Positions 1-11,948 of a stretch of DNA of 64,000 bases are shown here, piece after piece (the stretch's first letter is position 1; every line of letters starts with the position of its first letter). The position numbers and the translations under genes were made by a program. This DNA comes from Quillaja saponaria (lineage: Eukaryota; Streptophyta; Magnoliopsida; Fabales; Quillajaceae), in contig CM055608.1 in assembly GCA_029379385.1 (NCBI GenBank), forward strand, positions 24,922,350 through 24,986,349, written 5' to 3'. The notes under the pieces are model-generated. The model was not told the DNA's origin and did not search any database. It was given only the letters and a program-made list of their open reading frames with translations.

Positions 1-33
1 ATTTGTGTTTAATAGAATGGTTTTGTCCATAAC
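1..33 (-). pseudogene. copia polyprotein fragment left of the CACTA insertion
   Basis: Read on the minus strand, these bases continue the integrase-region reading frame that stops at 12907 on the other side of the CACTA element. Removing the CACTA and one copy of the ATA duplication brings together the conserved Phe-(Gly)-Cys-Leu-Cys-Tyr segment of plant copia polyproteins, with a stop in place of the Gly. The rest of the copia (reverse transcriptase, RNase H, second LTR) would lie beyond the left edge. Confidence 0.7.
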
Positions 34-36
34 ATA
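34..36. repeat. target site duplication (ATA), left copy
   Basis: ATA directly precedes the CACTA terminus and is repeated at 12904-12906 directly after the other terminus. A 3-bp duplication is the hallmark of CACTA transposition. Confidence 0.85.
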
Positions 37-430
37 CACTACAAGAAATAGCATTATTTGTATCTTCCATTTAAAGACATAGAAGGTACGAATGCAGACG
101 CAGTAAATCATCTGTGTCTGCATCCAGACGCAAACACACAAACATAATACCACTAGACTCAAATACTATTTAATGTATCTGTGCAGACGCATATACTTAA
201 ATGAGTCTGTAATATTGCTTCTGGAGTGCAAATATAAAATTCAAACACCTATTAGAGTTTCCCACTTATCCGCATCTATATATAGACGCTGCAATGCAAG
301 AACAAGTATAAATGCGTATGCAGTGCAAATACAGAAAAAACAGACACAATTGGTTTTTATTATTTTAATTTTTCTGCTTCTGCATATGGCAAACGCAAGT
401 AATCCTAAATGCGGACATATATGAAATAAA
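37..430. repeat. CACTA left terminal and subterminal repeats
   Basis: After the CACTAC terminus there are at least seven variants of a short motif: ATGCAGACGCAG near 92, CAGACGCAAAC near 125, GTGCAGACGCATA near 182, TAGACGCTGC near 283, AATGCGTATGCAG near 311, CAAACGCAAG near 389 and ATGCGGACAT near 409. Arrays like these bind the transposase TNPA in characterised En/Spm elements. Their role here is inferred from position and repetition. Confidence 0.75.
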
Positions 431-783
431 TAATTATTTTTATTTATTTATTTTATAATTTTGTACCTATAAATACCTATACAAAAGTATATTTATATTT
501 AAATTCCTAATTTGATATAAATATAAAAATATTATACAAAATTCATCATAAGATTGAATTTATATTTCTAAATATTATAGAAAAAAATCATCGTATAATC
601 ATAATTAGCCTTCACCATCTCGAGCTTGCTCGTTATCCTGACTGAGATACGAAGGCATAGATGTAAGAGGTGCGACCTGAAATAATCAAAATAAATGAGT
701 TACAAGTAATTATACTTAACCTAACTTAATATGCATATAAGTTAAAACGTACGATAACTAAAGAAAAACTAAGTAAAATTTTC

Positions 784-1640
784 AAAGGTTTTGCATTGAA
801 AGTATAACATTGTCCTAATAACCAAACCGTGGATTCAAAACGCTTTCCATTTCTTCCTACAGTTCTTATTTATCCCTACAGTCATTCCAGTACTCTCAAA
901 ATCCAAAACAGACTTGTATTTAACCATTTTGCCCAGCCGAACTAGAGTTACAAAGTTTTTGCCTTGAACTGTAATATTGGCCTAATATCCTAACTGTTGA
1001 TTAAAATGAAATTTTGTTTCTTTGTTTAGGTTTTATTCGTCTCTCCAATCGTGTCGGTACTCTTGAAATTCAAAACAAACTTATATATGATGGTTTTGCC
1101 TCCGAGCCCAGAGTTACAAAGTTTTTACCTTGAAATTGTAACATTGGCATAATAACCTAACCATTAATCCAAATAGCATTATGTTTCTTTCTATAGGTCT
1201 TATTCATCCCCATGATCGTGCTGGTACTCCCGAAATTTAAAATGAACTTGTATTTGACCATTTTACCCCTAGAACCTAGGTTTTCAAAGTTTTTGCCTTG
1301 AAACTAAGTTTGGCATAATATCCTAACCGTTAATCCAAATAGATTTCCATTTCTTCCTACGCGTCTTATTCATTCTCACGATCTTGTCGGTATTCCCGGA
1401 ATCTAAAATGGAGGTGCATTTGACCATTTTTCCCACCAAACCCAAGTTTATAACGCTTTTGCCTTGAAACTAAAAGTTTGGCCTCGTATCTTTTCCAGCG
1501 ATCCAAATAGATTTTTGTTTATTCCTACAACTCTTATTCATCCCCAAGATCATGATGGTACTCCTGAAATCCAAAAATGGACTTGTATTTGATCATTTTG
1601 CCCTCTAAAACGAAAGGTTTTGCATTTAAATTATAGCATA
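784..1640. repeat. minisatellite of about 166 bp, five units plus a partial
   Basis: A degenerate unit recurs at about 784, 952, 1118, 1286, 1452 and 1613. Each unit opens with a variant of AAAGTTTTTGCCTTGAAACT. It continues with a piece like CCTAACCGTTAATCCAAATAG, then CTTATTCATCCCCA, then GGTACTCCTGAAATC, then TTGTATTTGACCATTTTGCC. Spacings are 161-168 bp. The sixth unit breaks off after the opening motif. It lies inside the CACTA and has no coding content that I can see. Confidence 0.85.
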
Positions 1641-1867
1641 AAAAAAATATTTAAGAATCCTATAATGAAAATGAAAGTAAAAGAATCTATCCTCTAGGAA
1701 TGACTATGTAATATATATATATATTTATATATATGTACCTGAAACAACAAATTATTTGATTATGTTAGTTATTTATAAAATGAATAACAAAACAAGTTAG
1801 TAAATAACATTGTCTTAAGATATGAACTGTATATGAACATGCTTGCATAATTATAGGCAAAGAACTA

Positions 1868-2778
1868 CTAATTCTCATCATTTTCATCAATCAACTCTTC
1901 CTCTTCATCCTCATTTTTTTCATCAACTGAGACGATTTCATCGTCATCAATAAAATCATCATCAAGAATTACTCTAGCTCATTTTTTGCTCTTTGATTAA
2001 AGAAGCTCATTTTGATTAACTTCCTATATTACATTTCCACCGTGAAGTGATTCAAGAAGACTATCATCATCTTCAAGGGTAACCGGAGCGGAAAATTAGG
2101 TTTCTTGATCTTGAAAAAAGTTTGAATGCATTGACACCACACATTCAATGTTATCTTGATCATTCATTGGTAAATTAACAAAGTTTCTTGGTTTCACTCT
2201 ATATATTACCTACCAATCAAGTCTTTCTTTTTTCTTGGATGGATATTTTGCATAAAATACTTGTGTTGCTTAAGAACCCAACACAAATGGCTCGTCTGAG
2301 TTAAGTTTGTACTTGTGATTTATCTCAATCAAACCATGTTCGGGGTCAACTTTAAGTCACTTGTTAGAAGAATCATACCATCGACACTTGAACAATATAA
2401 CTTTGTTGTTTGGACCCTCATACTCCAATTCAATAATATCAGTTAACATACTATAAAAATTATAATCACATGCGTCATAACAGCGTCTCTTCACACAGAC
2501 ACCATTATTCATTGTATTTTTGTTTTTCGCATGTTGTTCTGTGTTAAACCTATAATCATTTACTATATATCTATTATAAAAGAAGCCACATCGATTTGGA
2601 CCCATAGCTACATCGTGTACGTGCTCATCAACACTGAGATCACTCAATACCTACATAATTATGACATATTTAAGAATAAAAATGTCATTAATAAAATGGA
2701 AGTTTAATTATAATCGACGAATTTCTTACTAGTTGGCATAGGCATTGCAGAAATTCCTTTTCACATAGTCTCCCAAGT

Positions 2779-2830
<52 letters not shown>

Positions 2831-2960
2831 TTTCTAACACTTTCAACGCCATTCTAAGGGTTGGTCCTATCTCATTCTCAAGTTATACTCTAATTCTAAT
2901 GATATGCTTATTCTTTGTCTCCACTTGGTGAAATTCGGGCAGCATTTCTCTATGGTCTCC
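1868..2960 (-). pseudogene. CACTA second ORF relic, DUF4216-like
   Basis: The best-preserved piece is an open frame at 2357-2647 containing GPNRCGFFYNRYIVNDYRF and TDIIELEYEGPNNKVILFKC, the core of the DUF4216 domain of plant CACTA transposons. Downstream, toward 1868, the frame continues recognisably (VDPEHGLIEINHKYKLNSDE, later PSKKKERLDW and YRVKPRNFVNLP) but has in-frame stops. It ends in a strongly acidic tail of Asp and Glu before a TAG at 1868. The upstream side (2650-2960) is too eroded to translate and contains a long AT run. It is not functional. Confidence 0.75.
2781..2828. repeat. (AT)24 microsatellite
   Basis: An uninterrupted run of AT dinucleotides inside the decayed CACTA coding region. 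It may be polymorphic or mis-sized in an assembly. Confidence 0.95.
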
Positions 2961-3453
2961 TAAGTACAGGACATATACAAACCAATATCGCTATGTCTAT
3001 GTATGTACCCGAAGAACATAAAGAAACATAATCAGAATTTCAATCAAATAGACAAAAAGCTAAGCATATCATCGTAACAAAAAGAGTGTTCTCTTTCCAA
3101 ACTGTCCACTTAACTTAGATAATTCAAAAATCACTTCAAATAAAAATAATATATGTTCTTCATGTTAGACAAACATATATTAGTTCATTTAAAATGATTC
3201 TCAAATGGGCTTCTAAGGGAATATGATTTGCAGTGCATATTTAACATATATACACATCATTATGAATTGAGATGTTAATGAACAAACATATATTAGTACA
3301 CAAAGTTATGAAACTTAAATAGAAGAAGAGAAATTGAAAATTTACTCTGTTAATGGGGGTAACTATACACAATACCATCCCTTGAACTGTTCCCTTGGCT
3401 TGTGATTTCCTTTATGATGCTTCCATCATAACTGCAAGGGCAATGAATCTCTT

Positions 3454-3708
3454 GGTACTCTTTTCCTTGAATTTGAATTTTTTTTTTTATTATTATTATT
3501 AGGAGATTTGGAGGGGCAATCACGAATCATGTGACCTATAACCACATTTGTAGCATTGAATCACTTGCATTATCTGCAAGCATTATCTCTAAGGCAATTG
3601 CAGATAATGCAATTGAGTAAATGTTACAAATGTGGTTGCATAGGTCACTTGATTTGTGAATTCCCCTCCAAGTCTCCTAATAAAAAAAATTCAAATAATT
3701 GAGTACCC
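3454..3708. repeat. imperfect inverted repeat carrying two CCHC zinc-knuckle relics
   Basis: The left arm (about 3454-3585) and right arm (about 3590-3708) are reverse complements with mismatches, from GGTACTC at the left to GAGTACC at the right. Each arm encodes a zinc-knuckle core on its outward-reading strand. The plus-strand right arm gives CYKCGCIGHLICEFPSKSP. The minus-strand left arm gives CYKCGY followed by a damaged HD, then a stop. The loop is very short, so a transcript could fold into a long hairpin. The source of the knuckle (gag-like or transposon protein) is not clear. Confidence 0.7.
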
Positions 3709-5006
3709 AAAGCTGCGAACAACAAAAATATGCAATGCAATTGAAATATGAAATAACCCTTCATGTGAATGCATTGAAAAATATATGTAATAAGCCTTCA
3801 TGTCAATGCATAATTGGATCATGGTAATAATTGAATGTAAGAATTAGTTATAAGAGAATAATTAATTACCTATATAAATTGCTAAAAGAATTTCTTCAAA
3901 GGGATTATGTGTGGTTATGGTTTAAAAGGTATTGTTTTAAAGTTTAGAATTTTATTGTTTTATTAAGGCTTTCCTTATTTTATTTTATGTTCAATTTTGT
4001 TAGATAGTTAATTAGAATATATATATATATATATATTCAAGGTTTTATTACATAAGGCGTTTGGTTAAAAATATTTTTAAGATTTTAATTAAGGCATATA
4101 TGGATTAATTTTTATTGGACTTAAACTCACTAGGATTTATTATTAGTAAAAATTAAGTTGTTATGATTTGTACTTTAATTATCTATCTAGGTATTTGGAT
4201 CTTTTATTGGACTTAATTAAATTAATATTTTCAAGGTTTTAAGGCATGGAGAAAAATACGTTCAAGGTTTTAAAGCATTTGGTTCTTTAATTGGACTTAA
4301 ACTCATTAAGATTTATTTAACAAAAAGATTTTGGACAAGCTAGGTACTAGCTAATTATGTTTTTGCTTAATTTTTCAACCATTAGTACTAGGCTCCCATT
4401 ATATCCCATAACTTCAATTCATCCTCTACCTAAATCATAATAACAATACAATGCCAACATCTCATATCTCATATATGCTAATCTATACATAACTACACAT
4501 GAATTTATCATTGTGTGAGTAAGTAACTTGTTATATTAGAAAAAGAAAGTTTTAGATCTATACAGATGTATGTAGCTAGCTAACTAACAATACAAAGTAA
4601 TATTGTATAAAAATATATATACAACATACTTGCAATTGCGTAGTGGCTCCACCTATCTGAAGCCGGCGAAGAGTGGTCGGACAATGGTAGCAAGGGTGGT
4701 GCCATGGCAGCATTGCAGCAGAGCAACAATGGAAGAAACAATAAGAAGGAAGAGAAAGAGATTCTAAGCTAGGATTTAAATTGGGATTACTTTCGGCGTT
4801 TGCCATTGCAGATGCAATGTACATTAAGTGGCAGATGAGAAAAAAAATATATTTTAAATATTTTATTTTATTACCAGCAGTTGTAGAATGACAAACGCAA
4901 ATAAGGATAATGCAGACACAGATAAATTTGATAGAAAATAGCGCCAAATCAAAATGTTTGCAAATTAAAGGTAGATGCAAATAAGTTATACTAAAAATGG
5001 TATCAA
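3709..5006. other. AT-rich interior of the CACTA, no gene
   Basis: Mostly AT-rich DNA with TAA/TTAA-rich direct similarities. One recurring phrase is TTCAAGGTTTTA at about 4037, 4232 and 4262. From about 4800 to 4990 the CACTA subterminal motif family reappears (GCAGATGCAATG, CAAACGCAAATA, GCAGACACAG, GATGCAAATAAG). This shows that 4800-5006 and 12580-12903 were once adjacent right-end sequence, now separated by the nested insertions. A 60-codon open frame near 4620-4800 has no family resemblance that I recognise. Confidence 0.5.
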
Positions 5007-7694
5007 TGTCACACTCCACACGGAGACATGTTTTGCCAGAAGAATGGATAACCAAATCTCTATAACCCTGAATTCAAAATAAAAAAACAAATATGACTCT
5101 TGACTAAACCAAATAATAAAAGTAAAATTTAGAAAATACAAATGTTTATTTACTGAAATATGTAACAATTTACTAAAAATTTCAGCAGAAGTTTCCTGCA
5201 CACTAGAATATTCCCAAAATACAAACATATAATTTCTGCTTACACTCAACCAGTTTAAACAACATCAATATACACAGGGAGCTTCGCTCCCATAATATCA
5301 TAAACAATAACTACTAAAATTTTACACAAAATCAAACACAACATTCAAAACCCTAATGTGACTCCAAACTTTCATCATTGACTCCAAGTAAGCGAACTCG
5401 AGTTTATACTTGCCCCCAAATCATCGACATGCCAGGTATTGGTAGTTAGTGTCCACTAGGATCCTGTTACTAAAAAAAATCAACAAAATAATGATAAGTC
5501 CTATGGACTCAATGAATAGAAAAACATACTCAAAGAGTACTAGCATCGCTCAACACATGGATATAATACATAAGTCAGCTAATACCAACATAAGGTGAAT
5601 TTCAAAACAACTAAGGATTACACATATGCAAATATGAAAAACACAAAACTTATCAAATGTAGTTCAAGTAATATACTATATAATCAAATCAAAATAATCA
5701 AAACACTCAAAGCACATAAAGAGCCAATAGAGTAACTCACTCCCACAAAACATATATCCTCCCACCGAAGCTGAGTACTCAAACTTTATAAAACACTTAT
5801 TAAATCAGAATATCCTATGTACACTGGCATTTTATTTCAGAAATAAAAATCACTTCGAAAAGAAAACATTTTTATTGGCCTTTATGAAACACGAACAAAG
5901 TCACAAATCAAGCACAATTAAATACAAACATATCCAGTCAAATATACATAACAAATACACATATTAATCTAGCAACCAAAAGATAGCATTTATCTACTCA
6001 TTGTTTACCGATCTTATTTGTTATTTACTCTTGCATTCACGCACGTCATTGGCTAAACAACACTTTCCGAAGCTGTAATTAAATATTTCAAGTATTACTT
6101 AGTTTGTCAATTTTATAGGTTATAATCTTTTAATTACAAAAATCTATAGATATTAAGTTTCGTGCATTTATTTAAAATCTACTTCTTTTAGGCATTTTTA
6201 CAACCACCTTGTAGATATGTTTGTTTTCAACTTACATACTTAACCAATTTCAACAAAACTAAGTTCAAACATTATTTTTAGGAAGTTAGTTATCTTTTTT
6301 ATTTAGAAACTTCACCAAAAATTAATCTTGAACCTACTCTAAACCCTCATATGAACACAAACAGGGCACATACAATTTCTAGTTGTCAGAACCGAGTTAT
6401 AACGGTTATAAAATTCTACTACTTGGTGGGAATTAATTTATGAAACTTTCCAGTCTAGTTTATCCAGAGTTAGGAACACTTCATATTCATCACCCCAGTC
6501 TTAATTCATCCATTAAAACCCTTCAAAACCAGTTACACCAAAACTGGTTCAATCAGGACCCGAAAATCACAACCATGACTTCCAACACCTTCAAAATACA
6601 CATAACATGAAATTAAAACTTGAAAAGCTTTAGAATTTTCCCTTAGTATGTTAGGAAAAATTCTTATTTAGAGGCCCTAAACTAATTCAAACCACAACCC
6701 TCGACGAAGTCCTCCAGACTGACTGAAGTTCACCTAAAATCCTGAACAAACCTAGCTGCTGTTCAACAACTCTAATGATTCATATACTTTGAATCTGTTA
6801 CGAAACTTTCCAAATATCATACCAAGACTATGTGCTACACTTTCTCTTTAGAAATCCTAACCTAATTCAATCCATAAGACACCCAAAATACCCAATTTAT
6901 CAAGTTTATAAAATATGGCCTTGTTTCCCTTTTATTAACCACTTAACCACCATTTATTGTCACTTTCAACTTCCATTCACAGACTTTTATCCACACCCAA
7001 CCTAAATGCTCTCACTAATTCTTAAGCAAAACACAAGTAATGTTAATTCCCTCAAGGAAAAACAAGATTTCAATAGAAGCTAAGGTAGATTGAATTACCA
7101 AGATGCTAATTCATTATCCTTACACATGATTCACCATATTACAATTAATTTCTTTGAGGCTTTTTGACAAACACCTTAAGGGCATAACTTACTTTCATTC
7201 AAGTGTATGTATACACATATATACATACCCCATAAGAATCCATACAATTCATATCAATTCGCATTTTATTTACATTCCAAACAATGAAATTAAGTTAAAC
7301 CGGTTACTTAATGCTACTAAAGAACTTGAGCTATACCCTTTCATCATTACTATAATTAAAATCCAAGCTTTCTTTTTCCAATAGTCATTTAACCATTATT
7401 TCCCTTACCCTTTGCTCACAACCTATTTTTCAAATTCACCTTATCCCTCAACTAAAACATCAATTAACAAGAATTCCCACACTCAAAGCAAATAAACTAA
7501 AGAACTCTTAAAAGTAAGAATAGATTACACTACCTAAACCTCTATTAACATAATTACCAACTTATAGTTACTCTTAATACTATTCCTCTACTCAATTTTT
7601 AATCCAACTTTACATCTAATTTTTATATAAAGACTAAAAGAATAAAACTAGCTTCAAAGAAATCAATAGCCTTAATAGGAACAAAGGTTATTGA
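5007..7694 (-). mobile_element. LTR-like repeat A, 3' portion, interrupted
   Basis: Starts TGTCACACTCC and is a diverged copy of the family represented by 8489-11890 and 45332-48560. Shared phrases include the GGAGGCATG-like opening, the AATGGTAACCAAACC-like block and the CTACTAAA...GAGTCCTATGGACTC block (about 5465-5515). Family orientation is minus, judged from a pol terminus next to the copy at 45332-48560. Its remainder resumes near 11949 and ends ATAACA at 12579. The plastid insertion plus LTR B separate the two parts. I see no coding sequence. Confidence 0.65.
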
Positions 7695-7907
7695 AACCAC
7701 CAAGTTCGGGATGGATTGGTATGGTTCCTCTACGCCTAGGACACCAAAATATCGAACCATGAATGAAGAAAGGCATGAGAGAAAAGCATATTGGCTATTG
7801 ATTGTGAGGCCCCAAATCTTGACTGGAGGGGACACCAAAGGGCTCTACCCTTCCATCCATTGGATGGATAGAAAGGGGGGGTAGAGCTTTTGGTTTTTTC
7901 ATGTTGT
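7695..7907 (-). other. plastid DNA insertion (NUPT), 4.5S-5S spacer and 5' part of 5S rRNA
   Basis: On the minus strand this begins with the plastid spacer segment around CATGAAAAAACCAAAAGCTC. It passes a purine-rich hairpin (paired GGATGGA and TCCATCC) and reaches GTGTCCTAGGCGTAGAGG, the start region of plastid 5S rRNA. It then breaks off after CCGAACTTGGTGG, about halfway through the gene. It differs from my memory of the plastid sequence at scattered positions, as expected for an old nuclear copy. A mitochondrial intermediate cannot be excluded. Confidence 0.8.
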
Positions 7908-8250
7908 TAATCCAACAGAATTCCATAGTTTTTTTTTTTTTTTTACTTTAATAATATTCTATTTATTCTTTTTATGTTTTCATATTTATATATACATTTT
8001 AGATATTTCATTTTTATTTATTAATTAATTATTAATATAATGGTATAATTTTCGAATTGAATTTTTTTAAAATAAAATAATAAGAAATAAGAAATTTTGA
8101 TTAAATTCCACCTTTAATTCTAATTTTAAATTTCATTTTAATGAGGAAGTTTAGTTTATAATTCTTTTTGTTTTCTTTATTGTATTATTTTCTCAACATT
8201 CATATTGACAACAACGTATCAAGCAAATATAATCTGATCGTGAATAAATA
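7908..8250. other. AT-rich filler between two plastid fragments
   Basis: About 340 bp of very AT-rich sequence, including a T run near 7930, with no resemblance to plastid rRNA. In a plastid genome the flanking pieces would be separated by the trnA 3' exon, 23S rRNA and 4.5S rRNA (over 3 kb). This filler therefore replaces a deleted interval or reflects joining of two fragments. Confidence 0.6.
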
Positions 8251-8488
8251 GATCCGCCAAGGGGTAAACCACAGCCTCTCAGGCCCCCAATTGATTCTAC
8301 CATAGAGGCCAATGATAGACAATAACTCTCCCCTGAACATAGCTTACAACTGTCATTGTATTATGCTCTCCAAAGAGCAATTATTATCAAAATCTTAAAA
8401 GGTGCTGAGTTGGAATCCCATTCTAACTAAGGATTCTTGTGGTTCCGGAGGATCCAGCTACAAAAGAACCGAGAACGGAGAGCTTTCT
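8251..8488 (-). other. plastid DNA insertion (NUPT), 3' part of the trnA-UGC intron
   Basis: Minus-strand reading gives the plastid trnA-UGC intron segment with GTAGCTGGATCCTCCGGAAC, then GGGATTCCAACTCAGCACC, then TTGGCCTCTATGGTAGAATC. It ends just inside the 3' exon (GGCGGAT) before the match stops. It lies in the same orientation and same relative order as the 4.5S-5S fragment at 7695-7907. The upstream continuation of the same intron is found at 11891-11948, on the far side of LTR B. No complete tRNA is present. Confidence 0.8.
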
Positions 8489-11400
8489 TGTCACACCCCT
8501 CTTGGAGGCATGACTGGCCGGAGGAATGGTAACCAAACCTCCGTAACCCTGACTCAAATAAAGGAATGATCCTGACCATTGACCAACCAATGGTTAAAAC
8601 CAAGAATTTATAAACACAAAAGTTAACATTAAAAGTTTATAGATTAAAATAAATCACAACTTACTGAAAATTTTGGTACAAGTTCCTTGCAATATGAAAC
8701 ATGTCTTAAAATACAAACCTATAAATTCTTATTCTTACACAACAACAACACCAAGACAATAAGGAGCTCCGCTCCGTTCACATCATCAACAAGACAAATA
8801 TTATAATATTATATTATACCAAATTTGTCCCCCACGGTTTTATTGTGACTACAAACTTCCATCCTTTAACTTCAAGTCTGAGATCCTGGAATTACCTTTC
8901 CGTACTCAATCGGCAAGACACAAGCTCGGCGATGTCATGTACCAAACTCCTGTTACTAAAACAAATCCACAAAAGAGGGGTGAGTCCTATGGACTCCGTG
9001 AGTAGAAAATTGTACCCAAAGGGTACTAACATCACCCAACATAAACGTATAACATATATAATAACCTCATGTAATATTGTTCATACCTTAATTCACATTA
9101 CATGTATACATTATAATCATCATAAATTCAACATTTACATGAAACAGAGGATCACAAATTATTCAGAGCGATAATATCAAACAAAGCAACCAAATGGCTA
9201 ACGAGTGACTCAACCTCGCACAACATTATCACCACCTACCGGGTATTTACGCGCTTGCACAACAAATTAATCTTTGTACACCTTCCATCCCACCAGGGTT
9301 GAGCACTCAATTTAATAAAAATATTTCTCATAATCAGAATTTCTCATGATTTTAAATCAAAATATCTTAGGTGCACCTGGATTTTTCATTTCGAAGGTAA
9401 AATCACTTTTCTTAAAAACCTTACTTTGTTGGCCCTTATCAACCACAACCAATGTCTAATAAAGCAACTAATATCAAATAAATTAAAATACTCTACTTGC
9501 TTATTTTCCATATATCACGTATATTCAAATAAACATATAATTACACATACTAATCTAGCCCCTAAAGGCAGCAATTAACCATTCACCTGTAATCGATTCC
9601 ATTCGTCACTTACATCCACGCGTCTTATCAGGTCCACATTAGAATTCGGAACTGAAATTCATATTCTCAAATAATATTTAGTTCATAAACATTATTGTTA
9701 TAATCTTTTAATTACTAAGCTTCTATCTCAACTTGTATAGGTTTCTGTGTGAAATTTTTCCATTAAGCTATTACATGTCCATTAATATGATTAGACTTTA
9801 TGTGATAGGGTTAATAATGAAAATACATTTTAAATATCGTGACAATGCATAGGGTAGAAGAAACCATTAGAAAAGATAAAAAGTACTTAGTGAGTTAGAG
9901 ATGTTGAAACTATCCAAACTTGGGGTTTGGACCAGTGTCCACTTTATCGATCATATCTTTCTCTAGGAAATTCCGAATCCAGTTTCGTAAAATTTATAAA
10001 ATAATAGACACATGTAGATTTATAATGGTATATTATTTAAAAAATTTAGATTTTTATATCAATACAGTTTATTCTTTGAAGTTGCATCAAATTCTACAAA
10101 ACGCAGGATTTTGACAGCTTTGACCTTACCTTAGTTAATTGAACATAAATTTCTCTAGGAAAAACAAAATCCAACTCTATTTGTTGGGTTTATTAATATA
10201 CAAGTATATCTATCTTTATTATTTAAAAATTTTCCTAAAATCAGTATTGAACCCACTCAATTTCTTACATGAACCAAAAACAGGGCACTAAAAATCCTAC
10301 GTGAACTAGCTGGAGTCTAACAGCTCTAACTCACAACATAATTGGAACCAAGCTACAAAAATTTTCAAACAACATTTCAAGACCATAATCTACATTTTAT
10401 CTTTTGAACTCTTAATTTAATTCTGCCCCAAAGACACTCGAAATACCAAATTTCTGTTACCCACGAAATCTGTCCCATACACCCTTCACAACCACTTAAC
10501 TCTCATTCCTATGTGTATGTATATCTACATATATATACCTATCCCAATTAATCAATATACTATATCAATTCAATAATACTAACAATTCCAATGTTAATCA
10601 ATGTGGACAATTCCAATTAATCAATATACTAATAATACTTAGGTCACAAAAGTTTCATAATAACCCACATCAACCTTCATGCTTCAACCTTAACCCATAA
10701 TTGATTCATCCATCCCAACTTCCTAAATTTCAAATCTTTAATTAACACAATCAAAAAGAAATCCTAGCTTTAAGTTCTTATCATTCACAGTTTACCCAAC
10801 ATACAATCTAACCTCTTAATCAACATTAAAAATATAGCAAGTAAACCAAAAGAAAACAAGGAAATAGTTGTCATTTACCATAACCCAAGCTGTCAAAGAA
10901 CAGGGGTGTTGTTGCCTCAACCAGCAACTGGAACATCCCATCTCAATCAACGTGAGTTACAGCCAAGTGAAGAAAGAAAACAAAATCCAGCCAAAACACC
11001 CCTAGCAGCAATGTCCCCTGCTGCTTACCATGACACCCACATCTTCCATCATCAGCTGAATTCCATGGCAGCGGAGGGTGGTAGAGGCTCCATGGCCATC
11101 TCACCTAGTCGACAGCTTCTATTAGGCTAAACAAAGCTGCTGCATGGATACGGACTCACAGCAAGCAAAACAGAAGGAGACTCTAGGTGACAGGAGGCAG
11201 AACAAGGCTAAAACGCAAGCTAAACCACAGCTGGAAGGAGGGGTTTTCATGGGAAAGAAGATAATATCCATGGCCGAGCTTCAACTCTTCATGAGGAAGA
11301 GCAAAAATTTCGAACAAGCAATAGAAGGAGGCAGAGCAGAAAAGTCTAGAATAGCCTAGAATGGGAGGAAACGAAATCGTGACAATGGAGAAGGAAACGG

Positions 11401-11501
11401 GAAAGAAAGAAAAGAAATAGGAAAGTAAAGTCAAGGTCAAGCCATAAAATGTATGGTGGGTATATATCTATATATATATATCTATATTTCTAATCTATGT
11501 G

Positions 11502-11569
<68 letters not shown>

Positions 11570-11890
11570 CCTTATTACACTTACCAATAAAAGTTTCACA
11601 AGTAAATTTTCAAGTTAAAAGCTTACCAATAATGTGATGAAAATTAATTCTTTTATTACACACATGTTGATATATACATATGTATATAAGTTTATTCAAG
11701 TAATGATATAAGTTAATTTTCACATTGCGACCAGATATATACAAACATTTTTAAACATATTTTAATATATCAAATTATATCTTAATTAATTTCGTTATTA
11801 TTTATTTTAACTTTTTTATGTATTTATTATTTTGTAACTAAAATTTATATATATATATAGAACTTAACAAGGCGACATCGAGTTATAACG
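8489..11890 (-). mobile_element. solo-LTR-like element B (3.4 kb) inserted in plastid DNA
   Basis: Starts TGTCACACCCC and ends TTATAACG (family end ATAACA), flanked by TTTCT at 8484-8488 and TTTCC at 11891-11895. That is a 5-bp duplication with one mismatch, as made by LTR-retrotransposon integration. It is closely related along its length to 45332-48560, and the stretch 9590-10200 aligns phrase by phrase with 46440-47100. No gag or pol coding is present. It fits a solo LTR of a gypsy element read on the minus strand, with an unusually long LTR. Short open frames at 10906-11360 show no family motif. The 11507-11565 part has an AT run followed by about 30 T. Confidence 0.7.
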
Positions 11891-11948
11891 TTTCCCCCCC
11901 CCCCCCCCCCCTTTTCACCCAACTCTTTGGTTTGAAGAATGTTGGTTA
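11891..11948 (-). other. plastid trnA-UGC intron remnant with a C18 tract
   Basis: Immediately after LTR B come TTTC, a run of 18 C, then CTTTTCACCCAACTCTTTGG and AAGAATGTTGGTT. These match the plastid trnA intron sequence that normally follows the GAGCTTTCCCCC found at the other side of LTR B. This shows the LTR landed inside a pre-existing plastid insertion. The plastid original has only a short C run here, so the C18 tract has expanded. Confidence 0.75.

Noticed and set aside
4576..5055. 159-codon minus-strand open frame near the CACTA right side
   Set aside because: The translation is rich in Ile, Cys and Leu without family motifs. It crosses the boundary between CACTA and LTR A (5007), so it cannot be one real gene.
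7623..7838. 71-codon minus-strand open frame
   Set aside because: It is the plastid 4.5S-5S spacer and part of 5S rRNA read as protein.
8251..8488. A nuclear tRNA-Ala gene
   Set aside because: Only the intron end and the first seven or so bases of the plastid 3' exon are present. No cloverleaf can form.
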